Source of the DNA: Paracoccus spongiarum
GTDB taxonomy: Bacteria; Pseudomonadota; Alphaproteobacteria; Rhodobacterales; Rhodobacteraceae
Reading direction: 5' to 3'
Length of the DNA: 64,000 bases
Assembly (NCBI RefSeq): GCF_030732095.1
Contig: NZ_JAVAMQ010000002.1
Span: 291,432 to 355,431, forward strand
Each line of letters begins with the position of its first letter. Within the stretch, counting starts at the first letter, position 1. Under the pieces are notes generated by a model, which saw only the letters and a program-made list of their open reading frames with translations, was not told where the DNA came from and did not search any database. Below are positions 34,478 through 43,806 of the stretch, one piece after another. A program made the position numbers and the translations under genes.

Positions 34478-36214
34478 TCAGCCCAGTTCCCGCCGTTCGG
34501 CCAGCAGGCCGCGGACCAGCGCCCAGCAGGCGCCCAGCAGCACCAGCGTGAAGGGAAACCCGGTCGAGACCGCCATCGCCTGAAGCGCCGTCAGGCCGCC
34601 TCCCAGCAACAGCGCGATCGCCACCAGCCCCTCGAAGCTGCACCAGAAGATGCGCTGCGCGACGGGCGAGTTCACCTTGCCGCCAGCGGCGATGGTGTCG
34701 ATCACCAGCGAGCCGGAATCCGAGGAGGTGATGAAGAACACCACGACGAGGATGATCCCGACAAAGCTGGTGATCGCGGTCAGCGGCAGTTGCGACAGCA
34801 TCTGGAACAGCTTCAGCTCCAGCGCCGCGTCCGTGATGCCGGCAAAGCCGCCCAGCGTCATGCCGATGGCGGTGCCGCCCAGCGCGGTCATCCACAGCAC
34901 CGAGATCAGCGACGGCACGATCAGCACGGCAATCAGGAACTGGCGCACCGTGCGGCCGCGCGAGACGCGGGCGATGAACATGCCCACGAAGGGAGACCAG
35001 CTGATCCACCAGGCCCAGTAGAAGGCCGTCCAGCCCTGGCGGAAATTGTCGTCATCCCGTCCGAAGGGGTTCGACAGCGGCAGCAATTCCCGCGCATAGG
35101 CGCCCAGATTGCCGAAGAAGCCGCGCAGGATGTCCATCGTCGGGCCGACCGCCATCACGAAGAACAGCAGGATGATCGCAAGGACCATGTTGATCTCGGA
35201 CAGCCGCTTGACGCCCTTCTCGACCCCCAGCACCACCGACGCCCCGGCGACGATGGTGATCAGCACGATCAGCACGATCTTGGTCAGGTTCGAGTTGGGG
35301 ATGCCGAACAGGAAGTTCAGCCCCGCCGTCGCCTGCTCGGCCCCGAAGCCCAGCGAGGTCGCCAGCCCGAAGATCGTCGCGAAGACCGCAAGAACGTCGA
35401 TGACATGGCCGGGCCAGCCCCAGACCCGCTCGCCCAGCAGCGGATAGAAGACCGAGCGCATCGTCAGCGGCAGGCCCTTGTTGTAGGCAAACAGCGCCAG
35501 CGCCAGCGCGACCACGGCATAGATCGCCCAGGGGTGCAGGCCCCAGTGGAAGATGGTCGCGGCCATGCCCAGCCTGCGGGCGCCCAGCTCGTCGCCCTCG
35601 GCCCCGCCAAGCGGCGCCCAGTCGGTGCGCACCCCGCCCTCGACCACGGTGCCGCCGAAGGCGGTCTCGAAATGGCTGATCGGCTCGCTGACGCCATAGA
35701 ACATCAGCCCGATGCCCATGCCGGCGGCGAACAGCATCGCGAACCAGCCGGTCAGGCTGAAATCGGGCGTCGCCTCGGGGCCGCCCAGCCGGATCGAGCC
35801 CAGCGGCGACAGGATCAGGCCGATGCACAGCAGGACGAAGATGATGCCCGAGATCAGGAAGAACCAGTCCAGCTTGCTGGTCAGGAAGTTGCGCATCCCG
35901 TTGAAGAACGGCTCGAGCTGGGTCGGAAACAGCAGCGTCAGAACGGTGAAGGCGACGATCGCCAGGGCCGAGATCATGAAGACCGGGTTGTGGATGTCAA
36001 AGCGGAACGGCTTCACGCCCTCGATGTTGTTCTGACCGATCTGGTAATTGGTGTCGATCAGCTCGGTCGGGCCCTCGGGCGCCGGCAGCGCCTCGACATC
36101 GGGGGCCGGCTTGTCCGCGAAGCGGCCACTCAGCGCGTCGCGTTCGCGCAGCCGGTCGCCGGGCTGCCCCTTGAGGTTGCGACGGGCGCCGTCGGAGGTG
36201 CGTTTGTCTGGCAT
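34478..36214 (-). CDS. BCCT-family betaine/carnitine/choline transporter
   Basis: 578 residues with about 12 membrane segments. Signature sequences are present: GMGIGLMFYGVSEP in the Na+/substrate region and WTAFYWAWWISWSPFVGMFIARVSRGRT, with the Trp box that binds quaternary ammonium groups. Members import glycine betaine or related osmolytes and carnitine. The N-terminal about 55 residues are hydrophilic. The start at 36214 is preceded by an AAGGAAAAGGG run; the frame extends 83 codons further upstream with unlike-family sequence. Substrate and coupling ion are not certain. Confidence 0.92.
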   Translation of the reverse strand: MPDKRTSDGARRNLKGQPGDRLRERDALSGRFADKPAPDVEALPAPEGPTELIDTNYQIGQNNIEGVKPFRFDIHNPVFMISALAIVAFTVLTLLFPTQLEPFFNGMRNFLTSKLDWFFLISGIIFVLLCIGLILSPLGSIRLGGPEATPDFSLTGWFAMLFAAGMGIGLMFYGVSEPISHFETAFGGTVVEGGVRTDWAPLGGAEGDELGARRLGMAATIFHWGLHPWAIYAVVALALALFAYNKGLPLTMRSVFYPLLGERVWGWPGHVIDVLAVFATIFGLATSLGFGAEQATAGLNFLFGIPNSNLTKIVLIVLITIVAGASVVLGVEKGVKRLSEINMVLAIILLFFVMAVGPTMDILRGFFGNLGAYARELLPLSNPFGRDDDNFRQGWTAFYWAWWISWSPFVGMFIARVSRGRTVRQFLIAVLIVPSLISVLWMTALGGTAIGMTLGGFAGITDAALELKLFQMLSQLPLTAITSFVGIILVVVFFITSSDSGSLVIDTIAAGGKVNSPVAQRIFWCSFEGLVAIALLLGGGLTALQAMAVSTGFPFTLVLLGACWALVRGLLAERRELG

Positions 36215-36456
36215 ACGTCCCTTTTCCTTGTGCAGGTGCGGATCGCGCCATGCCCCATCGGGCATGGCGGCGTCCCACCATGTTTTCAGCTTTCCGCGTG
36301 ATCTGCACAGCATGGCCGAGGCGGGGGAAATTTGCGTGCCACAGCGACCAGTCGTGTCCCGTATGCGACGTTGCGCCGCGGCTGCATCCCCGCTTGACCG
36401 CAAACCCGGCCTGTGACGCAGTGTGCGCCAGGATCGGCAGTGACGGCGAGGGTCGC

Positions 36457-37113
36457 ATGGCAAGGCACAACCGAAGTTTCGTGGTCATCGGCCTCGGTGC
36501 CTTCGGCAGCGTGGTCGCCTCGGAACTGGCCCGATTCGGCAATCGCGTTCTGGGCATCGACAAGGACCACCGGCGGGTCGCCGCCCTGGCCGACCAGCTG
36601 TCAAGCGTCGTCATCCTGGACGCCACCGACGAGGGCGCGCTGCGCGAGGCGGGCGCAGACCGCTATGACGTGGGGATGGTGTCGATCGGCAACGATCTGG
36701 AAAGCAACGTCATCGCGGCGATGAACCTGCGCCTGATCGGGGTGACGACCGTCTGGGCCAAGGCCGACAGCCGCACGCATCACCGCATCCTGTCGAAGAT
36801 CGGTGCCGACCGGGTGGTCATGCCCGGCCTCGAGGTCGGACGGCACACGGCGCAGATGCTGAACAACCCGGCGGTGCAGGATTATGTCTCGCTTGGAAAC
36901 GGTTTCTCGGTCGTGAACCTGCTGGTGCCGCAGGATCTTGCCGGACGCCCGCTGTCCGATCCCGGATGCGGGCCGGGCGTCACGGTGCTGGGCATCATGC
37001 GCGGCACGGAATTCATCGCCCCCGCGCAGGACGGCGCGGCGCTGCGCCAGGGCGACCGGCTGCTTCTGCTGGGCAAGCGGGTCGATCTGACGCGCTTTGG
37101 CAACCAGCTGTGA
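36457..37113 (+). CDS. TrkA/KtrA-type potassium uptake regulatory protein
   Basis: 218 residues: an RCK/TrkA-N NAD-binding domain (VVIGLGAFGSVVASELARFGNRVLGIDKD, LDATDEGALREAG) followed by a TrkA-C domain (LLVPQDLAGRPLSD). It gates a TrkH/KtrB channel in response to nucleotides. The single-domain length is that of KtrA rather than the duplicated E. coli TrkA. Start ATG 36457 after GAGG at 36449-36452. The stop overlaps the next gene's GTG start, which encodes the channel. Confidence 0.9.
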   Translation: MARHNRSFVVIGLGAFGSVVASELARFGNRVLGIDKDHRRVAALADQLSSVVILDATDEGALREAGADRYDVGMVSIGNDLESNVIAAMNLRLIGVTTVWAKADSRTHHRILSKIGADRVVMPGLEVGRHTAQMLNNPAVQDYVSLGNGFSVVNLLVPQDLAGRPLSDPGCGPGVTVLGIMRGTEFIAPAQDGAALRQGDRLLLLGKRVDLTRFGNQL

Positions 37114-38462
37114 GATCGCGCCTGCGCCCGCTGCCGGCGCTGCGCCGCTGGCTGGCCCGCACCCCGCCGCCGGCGGTCCTTGCGGTCCTTTACATGGCGC
37201 TGATCGCGACCGGCGGGCTGGCCTTCCTGCTGCCGGTGATGACGACCGAACCCATCGGCCTGACGGATGCGCTGTTCACCGCGACCTCGGCGGTGACGGT
37301 GACCGGGCTTGCGGTTGTCGACACCGAACTTGCACTGACCTTCTGGGGCCAGCTTGTGCTGGCGGTCCTGATCCAGCTGGGCGGCCTCGGGCTGATGACC
37401 TTTGCGGTGCTGGTCTGGTCGGCGCTTGGCCTGCCGCTGGGGATCGGCCATCAGGCCTATCTGCGCGAGGATCTGAACCAGACCTCGTACGAGCGGCTGG
37501 CGCGGCTGGTGCGGACCATCTTCCGCGTCGTCGTCATCGCCGAGATCGCCGGTGCCATGCTTCTTTGCCTGACCTTCATTCCGCGCACAGGCCTGGGAAC
37601 CGGCCTGTGGCACGCGATCTTCCATTCCGTCTCGGCCTTCAACAATGCCGGCTTCTCGACCTTTTCGGCGGGGCTCACCGGCTATGCGACCGATCCGGTA
37701 GTCAACGCGGTGATCCCCGCGCTCTTCATCATCGGCGGCATCGGCTATGTCGTGGTCGCGGATGTGGCGGGCCGGCGCTTCTGGCATGGCTGGTCGCTGC
37801 ATACCCGGCTGATGCTGGTCGGCACGGTGGTCCTGATCGTGATCGGCGTCGGCCTGACGGCGATCCTGGAATGGAACAACCCCCGCACCCTGGCCCAGCA
37901 TGAGGGCGCCGGAGCGCGGCTGATGGTCGCCTGGTTCCAGGGCGTCACCACGCGCACGGCGGGCTTCAACACCACCGATATCGGCGGGCTGCACGATTCG
38001 ACCTCGCTGCTGTACATGGCGCTGATGGCGATCGGCGGCGGGCCGACCTCGACCGCGGGCGGGCTCAAGGTCACCACGGTCGTCGTGATGGTGCTGGCCA
38101 CGCTGGCCTTCTTTCGCCGCCGCAATCAGGTCTGGGCCTTCGGGCGGTCGATCCCGCTGGACGAGGTGCTGAAGGTGATGGCGCTGATCGCCATCGCCTC
38201 GGCGCTGATGTTCACCGCGACGTTCCTGCTGATCGCCAGCCACGAGGGACGCTTCCTCGACATCAGCTTCGAGGTCGCCTCGGCCTTCGGCACCACCGGC
38301 CTCAGCCGCGGCTACACGACGGAACTGTCGGGCTTCGGGCAATGGGTCATCATGGTGGTGATGTTCCTCGGCCGGGTCGGGCCGCTGACGCTCGGCTTCT
38401 TCCTGGCCACGCGCGTCACGCCCCGGCTGCGCTATCCCGAGGGGCAGGTGCATCTTGGCTGA
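37110..38462 (+). CDS. TrkH/KtrB-type potassium channel subunit
   Basis: 450 residues from GTG 37110, which lies in the stop of the trkA-like gene (GTGA). About eight to ten membrane segments and four pore loops are visible: TATSAVTVTGLAVVDT, SVSAFNNAGFSTF, GVTTRTAGFNTTDIG and VASAFGTTGLSRGYT, each with the conserved selectivity Gly. The pair forms a Ktr/Trk-type K+ uptake system at the inner membrane. Confidence 0.92.
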   Translation: MRSRLRPLPALRRWLARTPPPAVLAVLYMALIATGGLAFLLPVMTTEPIGLTDALFTATSAVTVTGLAVVDTELALTFWGQLVLAVLIQLGGLGLMTFAVLVWSALGLPLGIGHQAYLREDLNQTSYERLARLVRTIFRVVVIAEIAGAMLLCLTFIPRTGLGTGLWHAIFHSVSAFNNAGFSTFSAGLTGYATDPVVNAVIPALFIIGGIGYVVVADVAGRRFWHGWSLHTRLMLVGTVVLIVIGVGLTAILEWNNPRTLAQHEGAGARLMVAWFQGVTTRTAGFNTTDIGGLHDSTSLLYMALMAIGGGPTSTAGGLKVTTVVVMVLATLAFFRRRNQVWAFGRSIPLDEVLKVMALIAIASALMFTATFLLIASHEGRFLDISFEVASAFGTTGLSRGYTTELSGFGQWVIMVVMFLGRVGPLTLGFFLATRVTPRLRYPEGQVHLG

Positions 38463-38506
38463 CCGGCCGACGCGGCCTATAAGGCGCGGCGACGAAAGGA
38501 CATCCC

Positions 38507-39094
38507 ATGCGCACAGCGACGATCACCCGCAAGACTGCCGAGACCCGGATCGAGGTGACGCTGAACCTCGACGGCACCGGAAGCTATGACAACAGCACCG
38601 GGGTGGGCTTCTTCGACCACATGCTGGACCAGCTGTCGCGGCATTCGCTGATCGACCTGACGATCCGCGCCGAGGGCGACCTGCATGTGGACGACCACCA
38701 TACCGTCGAGGATACCGGCATCGCCATCGGACAGGCGCTGGCCCGCGCGCTTGGCGACAAGCGGGGCATCCGCCGCTATGGCAGCTGCCTGCTGGCAATG
38801 GACGATTCGCTGCTGCGGGCCGCGCTCGACCTGTCGGGTCGGCCCTACCTCGTGTGGAACGTCGATTTCCCGACGGGGACGATCGGCAGCTTCGATACGG
38901 AGCTGGTCCGCGAATTCTTCCAGGCGCTGTCGACCCATGGCGGGATCAGCCTGAACCTCGCGCGGCTCGACGGGATCAACAGCCATCACATCGCCGAAGC
39001 CGCCTTCAAGGCGGTCGCCCGCGCGCTGCGCGAGGCGGTCGAGCCCGATCCGCGCATGGCCGGCGCCCTGCCCTCGACCAAGGGCGCGCTCTGA
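38507..39094 (+). CDS. hisB: Imidazoleglycerol-phosphate dehydratase
   Basis: 195 residues, the single-function form (not fused to the phosphatase). Metal-binding motifs are [25 protein letters not shown] and [12 protein letters not shown]. It catalyses the sixth step of histidine biosynthesis. Its stop overlaps the hisH start by TGATG, giving translational coupling. Confidence 0.95.
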   Translation: MRTATITRKTAETRIEVTLNLDGTGSYDNSTGVGFFDHMLDQLSRHSLIDLTIRAEGDLHVDDHHTVEDTGIAIGQALARALGDKRGIRRYGSCLLAMDDSLLRAALDLSGRPYLVWNVDFPTGTIGSFDTELVREFFQALSTHGGISLNLARLDGINSHHIAEAAFKAVARALREAVEPDPRMAGALPSTKGAL

Positions 39095-39738
39095 TGCGGG
39101 TGGCGCTGATCGACTATGACAGCGGCAATCTCCACTCGGCCGCGAAGGCGTTCCAGCTGATGGGCCGCGAGGTCGGCGCCGAGATCCTCGTCACGGCCGA
39201 CCCCGACCTCGTCGCCCGCGCCGACCGCATCGTGCTGCCCGGAGACGGCGCCTTTCCCGCCTGCCGGGCGGCTCTGGACGATGTCGACGGCATGGCCGAG
39301 GCGCTGCGCGAGGCGGTGCTGACGCGCGCCATGCCCTTCATGGGCATCTGCGTCGGCATGCAGATGCTGGCCGGCACCGGGCACGAATATCGCGACACCG
39401 ACGGCCTCGGCTGGATCCCCGGCGAGGTGGTCGCGATCGACAGCCCCGAGATGCGCCGCCTGGGCCTGAAGGTGCCGCATATGGGCTGGAACGACCTGGT
39501 GATCGACCACCCGCACCCGGTCCTGTCGGGAATCGCCACCGGCGACCACGCCTATTTCGTGCATGGCTGGCAGTTCCGCGTGCAGGATCCCGCGCACCGC
39601 ATCGCCCATGCCGATTACGGCGGGCCGGTCACCGCCGTGGTCGGCCGCGACAACATCATCGGCACCCAGTTTCACCCCGAGAAATCGCAGGCCATCGGCC
39701 TGCGCCTGATCGCGAACTTCCTGCGCTGGACGCCCTGA
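39094..39738 (+). CDS. hisH: Imidazole glycerol phosphate synthase, glutaminase subunit
   Basis: 214 residues with the class I glutaminase triad: nucleophile Cys in [11 protein letters not shown], and His and Glu in TQFHPEKSQ. It produces ammonia for HisF, which makes IGP and AICAR in histidine synthesis. HisA and HisF are not in this window. Immediately followed by copy B of the intergenic hairpin element. Confidence 0.95.
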   Translation: MRVALIDYDSGNLHSAAKAFQLMGREVGAEILVTADPDLVARADRIVLPGDGAFPACRAALDDVDGMAEALREAVLTRAMPFMGICVGMQMLAGTGHEYRDTDGLGWIPGEVVAIDSPEMRRLGLKVPHMGWNDLVIDHPHPVLSGIATGDHAYFVHGWQFRVQDPAHRIAHADYGGPVTAVVGRDNIIGTQFHPEKSQAIGLRLIANFLRWTP

Positions 39739-39740
39739 GG

Positions 39741-39805
39741 CATCTTCTGTGCCGAAATATCCTCGGGGGAGTCCGGCGCCAGCCGGATGGGGGCGGACAG
39801 CCCCC
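39741..39805 (+). repeat. Recurrent intergenic hairpin element, copy B
   Basis: CATCTTCTGTGC then GAAATATCC and TCGGGGG, ending in a GGGGGC / GCCCCC stem (39789-39794 with 39800-39805, loop GGACA). It begins three bases after the hisH stop and shares its core with copies at 961-1003 and 62075-62138. Confidence 0.75.
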
Positions 39806-39870
39806 GCCCCCCGCACGCAGGCAAGCCGCGCCCGCCGGCGGTCAAGCCCCGCCCCCCCCGGGCCCTGCCC

Positions 39871-40632
39871 CTAGGCCCGGGCCGCGGCCAGCGCCGCGCG
39901 CAACGCGCCGGTGAACAGTCCCGCATCTGTCGACAGCGAGGCGAAATCGAAGCCCTGCGCCAGCATCCGCCCGACCATCTCGCCCGACCCGCAATGCACC
40001 CCGGCCAGCAGCCCGGCCCGGCGCGCCGAGGCCAGGATCTCGGCGATCGCGCCCAGTACCTCGGGGGCCTCCGGCAGCAGGCTCGGCACATGGCCCAGCG
40101 ACAGGCCCAGATCGGCGGGGCCGACATAGACGCCCGACAACCCCTCGACCGCCATGATCGCGTCGCGGTTGCGCAGCGCCTCGGCGGTCTCGATCATCGC
40201 GAAGACCTGCACCAGATCGCCCGCGCGCGCGGCATAGTCGGGAAAGATCGCCCCGGCCCGCATCGGGCCGTAGCTGCGCGTTCCCAGCGGCGCATAGCGC
40301 GTGGCGGCGACCAGCGCGCGGGCATCCTCGGGGGTGTTGACCATCGGGCAGATCACGCCGCTGGCCCCCGCATCAAGGCATTTCATCGCAATCCCCGGCT
40401 CGTTCCAGGGCAGCCTGACCAGCTTGGGCGCGGCGCTGGCCGACATCGCCTGCAGCATCGCCAGCATGGTCTGATAGTCGATCAGCCCGTGCTGCAGGTC
40501 GATCGTCAGCATGTCGAAGCCGGCCCGGGCCAAAATCACGGCCGTCACCGGCGAGGGGATCGCGCACCAGCCGTTCACCGCACGGCCGCCCGCCGCGAAA
40601 TGATCCCGGAAACCCTCGGTCGTCAGCGTCAT
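39871..40632 (-). CDS. HpcH/HpaI-family aldolase/citrate lyase
   Basis: 253 residues. The class II aldolase-like barrel shows FDMLTIDLQHGLIDYQ, PKLVRLPWNEPG, CLDAGASGVICPMVNT and AMIETAEALRN, with GPADLGLSLG near the C-terminus; these provide the metal Glu/Asp and the catalytic His. Family enzymes cleave or form 2-keto-3-deoxy acids to pyruvate. The substrate (for example 4-hydroxy-2-oxoheptanedioate) cannot be told. I used ATG 40632, as the upstream part is arginine-rich and unlike the family. Confidence 0.9.
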   Translation of the reverse strand: MTLTTEGFRDHFAAGGRAVNGWCAIPSPVTAVILARAGFDMLTIDLQHGLIDYQTMLAMLQAMSASAAPKLVRLPWNEPGIAMKCLDAGASGVICPMVNTPEDARALVAATRYAPLGTRSYGPMRAGAIFPDYAARAGDLVQVFAMIETAEALRNRDAIMAVEGLSGVYVGPADLGLSLGHVPSLLPEAPEVLGAIAEILASARRAGLLAGVHCGSGEMVGRMLAQGFDFASLSTDAGLFTGALRAALAAARA

Positions 40633-40773
40633 CGCCGTCCCCTGCCCCCTGACCTCCATCCGCGACAGGCAAGCACGCCGCGCCCCGGCGCGCAAGCGCG
40701 GGACGCCTTGCCTTCGTCGCGGCCGCGCCTGAAGATCGCCCCGACGGCCACCATGGAAGGGGTCCCCTCAGCG

Positions 40774-41970
40774 ATGCGCGCCGCAGTCCCGATCTGGTCG
40801 AGCCTTGCAGCCTCTGCCCTGCTGCTGGCGGCGGGGTTGTGGGCCGCGCAGCCGCCGCGCCCCTTCGAGGGCCCGGTCCCGCCGGTGAGCATCGCCCCCG
40901 ATGCGCCTGCCGGATTCGCCGCCCGTTTCGAAACCGGTGCCGCGCCCGCGTCCGCCATGAAGATGCTGCCCGCTCATCTCACCGGCCGCATCGCCGCGCC
41001 CGGCGATGCCGGGCCAGGCCGGAACGATGTGCTGCACCAATGGCCCGGCTTCCACGCGACCGCCCGATTCGAGGGCACGGGATTCGCCCTGTCGCTTGAT
41101 GACGACGCCAACCGCTATCGCCTCGTCATCGACGGCACGGAGGTCATGCTGACCCGGCCGGGACGCGGGCTGCTGCGCGTCTCGGGGCTGGCGGATCGGC
41201 CGCATCTCGTCCGGCTGGAAAAGCTCAGCGAGACCGGCAAGACGGCGCGGTTCGGCGGTTTTTTCCTGCCCCCCGGCGCGCGCGCCCTGGCCCCGCCCGC
41301 GCCCGGAAGGCTGATCGAGTTCGTGGGCGATTCCGACACCGTGGGCTATGGCAACACCGCGCCGGGTCGCGACTGCTCGGGCGCGGCGCAGTTTCTGGCG
41401 ACCGACACCTCGCGGGCCTACGGACCTGCGACCGCGGCGGCTCTTGGCGCCGATTACCGCATCGTCGCCGCATCGGGGATCGGGCTGATCCGCAACATGG
41501 ACGGCAGCGGCACGGGCACGATGCGCGATCTCTACCCGACCGCCCTTCCCCTGCAGCCCGACGCCCCCGCCCTGCCGGCGCCGCCCGCCGATGTCATCGT
41601 GATCGCCCTCGGCTCGAACGATTTCGGGACGGTGCCGGGCCTCGACGAGGATCGCGCCGCCCGGGCACGGCTGCGGGACGATTTCAGCGCGGCCCTGCTG
41701 GACTTCCTGCGCGCGCGGCGGGCCGAGGCGCCGGCGGCGCGGCTGGTGCTGCTGGCCTTCGGCGAATACGGCAAGGATCTGGTCGCCGCCCATCGCGCCG
41801 CCCGCGACGCCTTCGTGGCATCGGGCGACCGCGCCGAGTTGATCGTGCTTCCCGAACTGGCCCGCACCGGCTGTCACTGGCACCCCTCGCTGAACGATCA
41901 CGCCATCGTCGCATTGCGGCTGACATCGCTGCTCGGCGCGCCGCCCGCCGCCGGCCGCGATCGGCCATAA
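40774..41970 (+). CDS. Secreted SGNH/CE2-like carbohydrate esterase
   Basis: 398 residues. An N-terminal signal segment (MRAAVPIWSSLAASALLLAAGL, cut near 28) is followed by a beta-sandwich domain and an SGNH hydrolase domain that starts at FVGDSDTVGYGN, the block I nucleophile motif with the GYGN seen in carbohydrate esterase family 2. The later blocks are IALGSNDFG and HPSLNDH with the catalytic His. Likely deacetylates an extracytoplasmic glycan. ATG 40753 is an alternative start; 40774 has AAGGGG 11 bases upstream. The frame is also open further upstream, antisense to the aldolase, which I discount. Confidence 0.8.
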   Translation: MRAAVPIWSSLAASALLLAAGLWAAQPPRPFEGPVPPVSIAPDAPAGFAARFETGAAPASAMKMLPAHLTGRIAAPGDAGPGRNDVLHQWPGFHATARFEGTGFALSLDDDANRYRLVIDGTEVMLTRPGRGLLRVSGLADRPHLVRLEKLSETGKTARFGGFFLPPGARALAPPAPGRLIEFVGDSDTVGYGNTAPGRDCSGAAQFLATDTSRAYGPATAAALGADYRIVAASGIGLIRNMDGSGTGTMRDLYPTALPLQPDAPALPAPPADVIVIALGSNDFGTVPGLDEDRAARARLRDDFSAALLDFLRARRAEAPAARLVLLAFGEYGKDLVAAHRAARDAFVASGDRAELIVLPELARTGCHWHPSLNDHAIVALRLTSLLGAPPAAGRDRP

Positions 41971-42056
41971 GCCGCCGATGCCGGTCGGCGGCCCGCTTCT
42001 CACAACCCCGATTCTCGCCTAGACTGACCGGTCTGTACGCCCGGGGCCGATCGACC

Positions 42057-42076
42057 CGGGCTATCGGAGTAGCCCG
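42057..42076 (+). promoter_or_regulatory. Stem-loop holding the ribosome-binding site of the GT61 gene
   Basis: Perfect 7-bp stem CGGGCTA / TAGCCCG with loop TCGGAG. The loop contains the Shine-Dalgarno GGAG, ten bases before ATG 42080. A hairpin exposing or hiding the ribosome-binding site could regulate translation; this is inference. Confidence 0.5.
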
Positions 42077-42079
42077 ATC

Positions 42080-43126
42080 ATGCGCATGGACGACCTGCGC
42101 CCGCTGACAAACAGGATCAGACGCATCGCCGGCCTGCAATCTCAGGCCCTGACCGACCTTGCCTGCGACCGCTGGCAGGTCTGCCCGGGCGAGACGCGCG
42201 AGGTACCACCGGTCATCTGCCTGCCCGACCAGCCCGCGCGCATCACCCGCACCGAGTTCGCCCCGATCGACGCGGTGCTGAAGTCGCTGTCCGGCGATCC
42301 GACGGAATACATCCCGGCAACGACCGCCTATCTGCTGCGCGACGTCGATTTCATCGACGGCGTGCTGTATGCGGGCAGGTCGGAACTGCATCTGCGGCGC
42401 CGCCAGCGGCGGCGGTTGGGACAGCGACGGCCCCGCGACAGCATCTCGGGTGCGATGTTCGAGACCTGGGTTGGCAACCGGTGGTTCGGCAACTGGCTGC
42501 TGGACGACTGCCTCACCTATCGTCTGGCCGAGACCGCGGGCAGCCCGGTCACCTCGATGCCGGAACGCGGCGGCCATGTGCCGCGATACGAGGAGTTGCT
42601 GTCGATCGCGGCCCGGCGCATCGGCGATGTGCATTTCGACGAACTCGTCATCTTCGACGATCACCACAACAACAGCGGTCGGCTGGCCCGCGCGCAGGAC
42701 ATGCGGCGCCGGCTGCTGAAGGATCGGCGGCCGCGCCCGAACCCGGGCGTCTTCCTGTACCGGGGGCGCAGCGGCGATGCCCGCATCCTCGAGAACGAGG
42801 ACGAGATCGCCGAGAAGCTCGAGGCGCAATACGGCTTTCGCGTGATGTTCGCCGAGGATCACAGCGTCGACGACCTGATGGAGGCTTGTGGCGAGACCGA
42901 GGTGGTGGCCGGGGTCGAGGGCAGCCAGCTGAACCACGGCATCGCGGTCATGCCACCCGGCGGCACGCTGCTGACCTTGCAACCGCCCGACCGGGCCACC
43001 ACCGCGATGAAACTGCTCAGCGATCGCTGGCAGCAGCGCTTTGCCCTGATCGTCGGCATCGGCACCGCGACCGGGTTCCGAATCGGCTGGGACGATGTGC
43101 GCCGCACGCTGGAGATGATCCTGTAG
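42080..43126 (+). CDS. Glycosyltransferase family 61 (DUF563) protein
   Basis: 348 residues. The C-terminal half shows the GT61 signature: FLYRGRSGDARILENEDEI, a segment on the EDHSVDDLMEAC, then AGVEGSQLNHGIAVMPPGGTLLTLQPPDR, equivalent to the V-G-x-H-G-A-x-L-x-N loop of EOGT/XylT-type enzymes. Bacterial GT61 proteins usually act on capsule or exopolysaccharide in the cytoplasm. It has no signal peptide. It is followed by an acetyltransferase, AMP ligase, carrier protein and decarboxylase, so it may add to or decorate the same glycan. Confidence 0.82.
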   Translation: MRMDDLRPLTNRIRRIAGLQSQALTDLACDRWQVCPGETREVPPVICLPDQPARITRTEFAPIDAVLKSLSGDPTEYIPATTAYLLRDVDFIDGVLYAGRSELHLRRRQRRRLGQRRPRDSISGAMFETWVGNRWFGNWLLDDCLTYRLAETAGSPVTSMPERGGHVPRYEELLSIAARRIGDVHFDELVIFDDHHNNSGRLARAQDMRRRLLKDRRPRPNPGVFLYRGRSGDARILENEDEIAEKLEAQYGFRVMFAEDHSVDDLMEACGETEVVAGVEGSQLNHGIAVMPPGGTLLTLQPPDRATTAMKLLSDRWQQRFALIVGIGTATGFRIGWDDVRRTLEMIL

Positions 43127-43269
43127 ATTTGGACAAATTGCCTGCATTCAACCGATTATCCGCTTGAACTGTGGCCCCCCTGCGGTCATTTTTGCCACGC
43201 CCCGCCCTGGCGGTGGCATTGCCGGTCCCGCGACCCGGCCCTGTGGTATCAGTTCGGAGTGTTCGGCCC

Positions 43270-43806
43270 GTGTGGCGTGAAATTCGCAAGGATTATGAAC
43301 GACATGGGCGACGGATCAGCGATCCGGCCTTCGTGTCGCTGGCGATCTATCGCTATGGCCGCTGGGCGACGGGATGCGAGAACCGGGTGCTGCGCTGGTT
43401 CGCCAACAAGCTGTATGGGCTGCTGTGCATCCTGATCCTGAACGTCACCAAGGTCTGGATCCCGCCCAGCGTCACCCTGGGCGAGGATTTCCACATCATC
43501 CATGCCGAGGGCTCGTTGTCGATCCACCCCGAGGTGGTCATCGGAGACCGCTGCGGCGTGATGCACAACGTCACGATCGGCACCAACATGGGGCCGGGCG
43601 CGCCCCGCATCGGCGATGACGTGTTCATCGGCGTGAACTCGACGGTGCTGGGCCGCATCCGCATCGGCAACCGGGTCCGCATCGGCGCGAACACCGCCGT
43701 CAGCACGAATGTCCCCGATGACAGCATCGTGGTCGGATCGCCCGCGCGGATCTTTCCCAACCTGCCGATCTTCGCGCAGGCGAGGCGCAAGGATGCCGGC
43801 GCATGA
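43270..43806 (+). CDS. Hexapeptide acetyltransferase, CysE-like
   Basis: 178 residues from GTG 43270 (VWREIRKDYERHGRRIS); frame is open back to 43171, but the family typically begins near this point, and the start is uncertain. The C-terminal two thirds is a left-handed beta-helix with HIIHAEGSLSIHPEVVIGDRCGVMHNVTIGTN and IGVNSTVLGRIRIGNRVRIGANTAV, as in serine and sugar O-acetyltransferases. It lacks the ~140-residue N-terminal domain of classical CysE, so a sugar or amino-acid acetyltransferase of a glycan pathway is more likely than cysteine synthesis. Its end overlaps the AMP ligase start by ATGA. Confidence 0.78.
   Translation: MWREIRKDYERHGRRISDPAFVSLAIYRYGRWATGCENRVLRWFANKLYGLLCILILNVTKVWIPPSVTLGEDFHIIHAEGSLSIHPEVVIGDRCGVMHNVTIGTNMGPGAPRIGDDVFIGVNSTVLGRIRIGNRVRIGANTAVSTNVPDDSIVVGSPARIFPNLPIFAQARRKDAGA

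Noticed and set aside
34424..36301. 625-residue plus-strand frame opposite the BCCT transporter
   Set aside because: Arg/Gln/His-rich shadow; the minus strand carries clear BCCT motifs.
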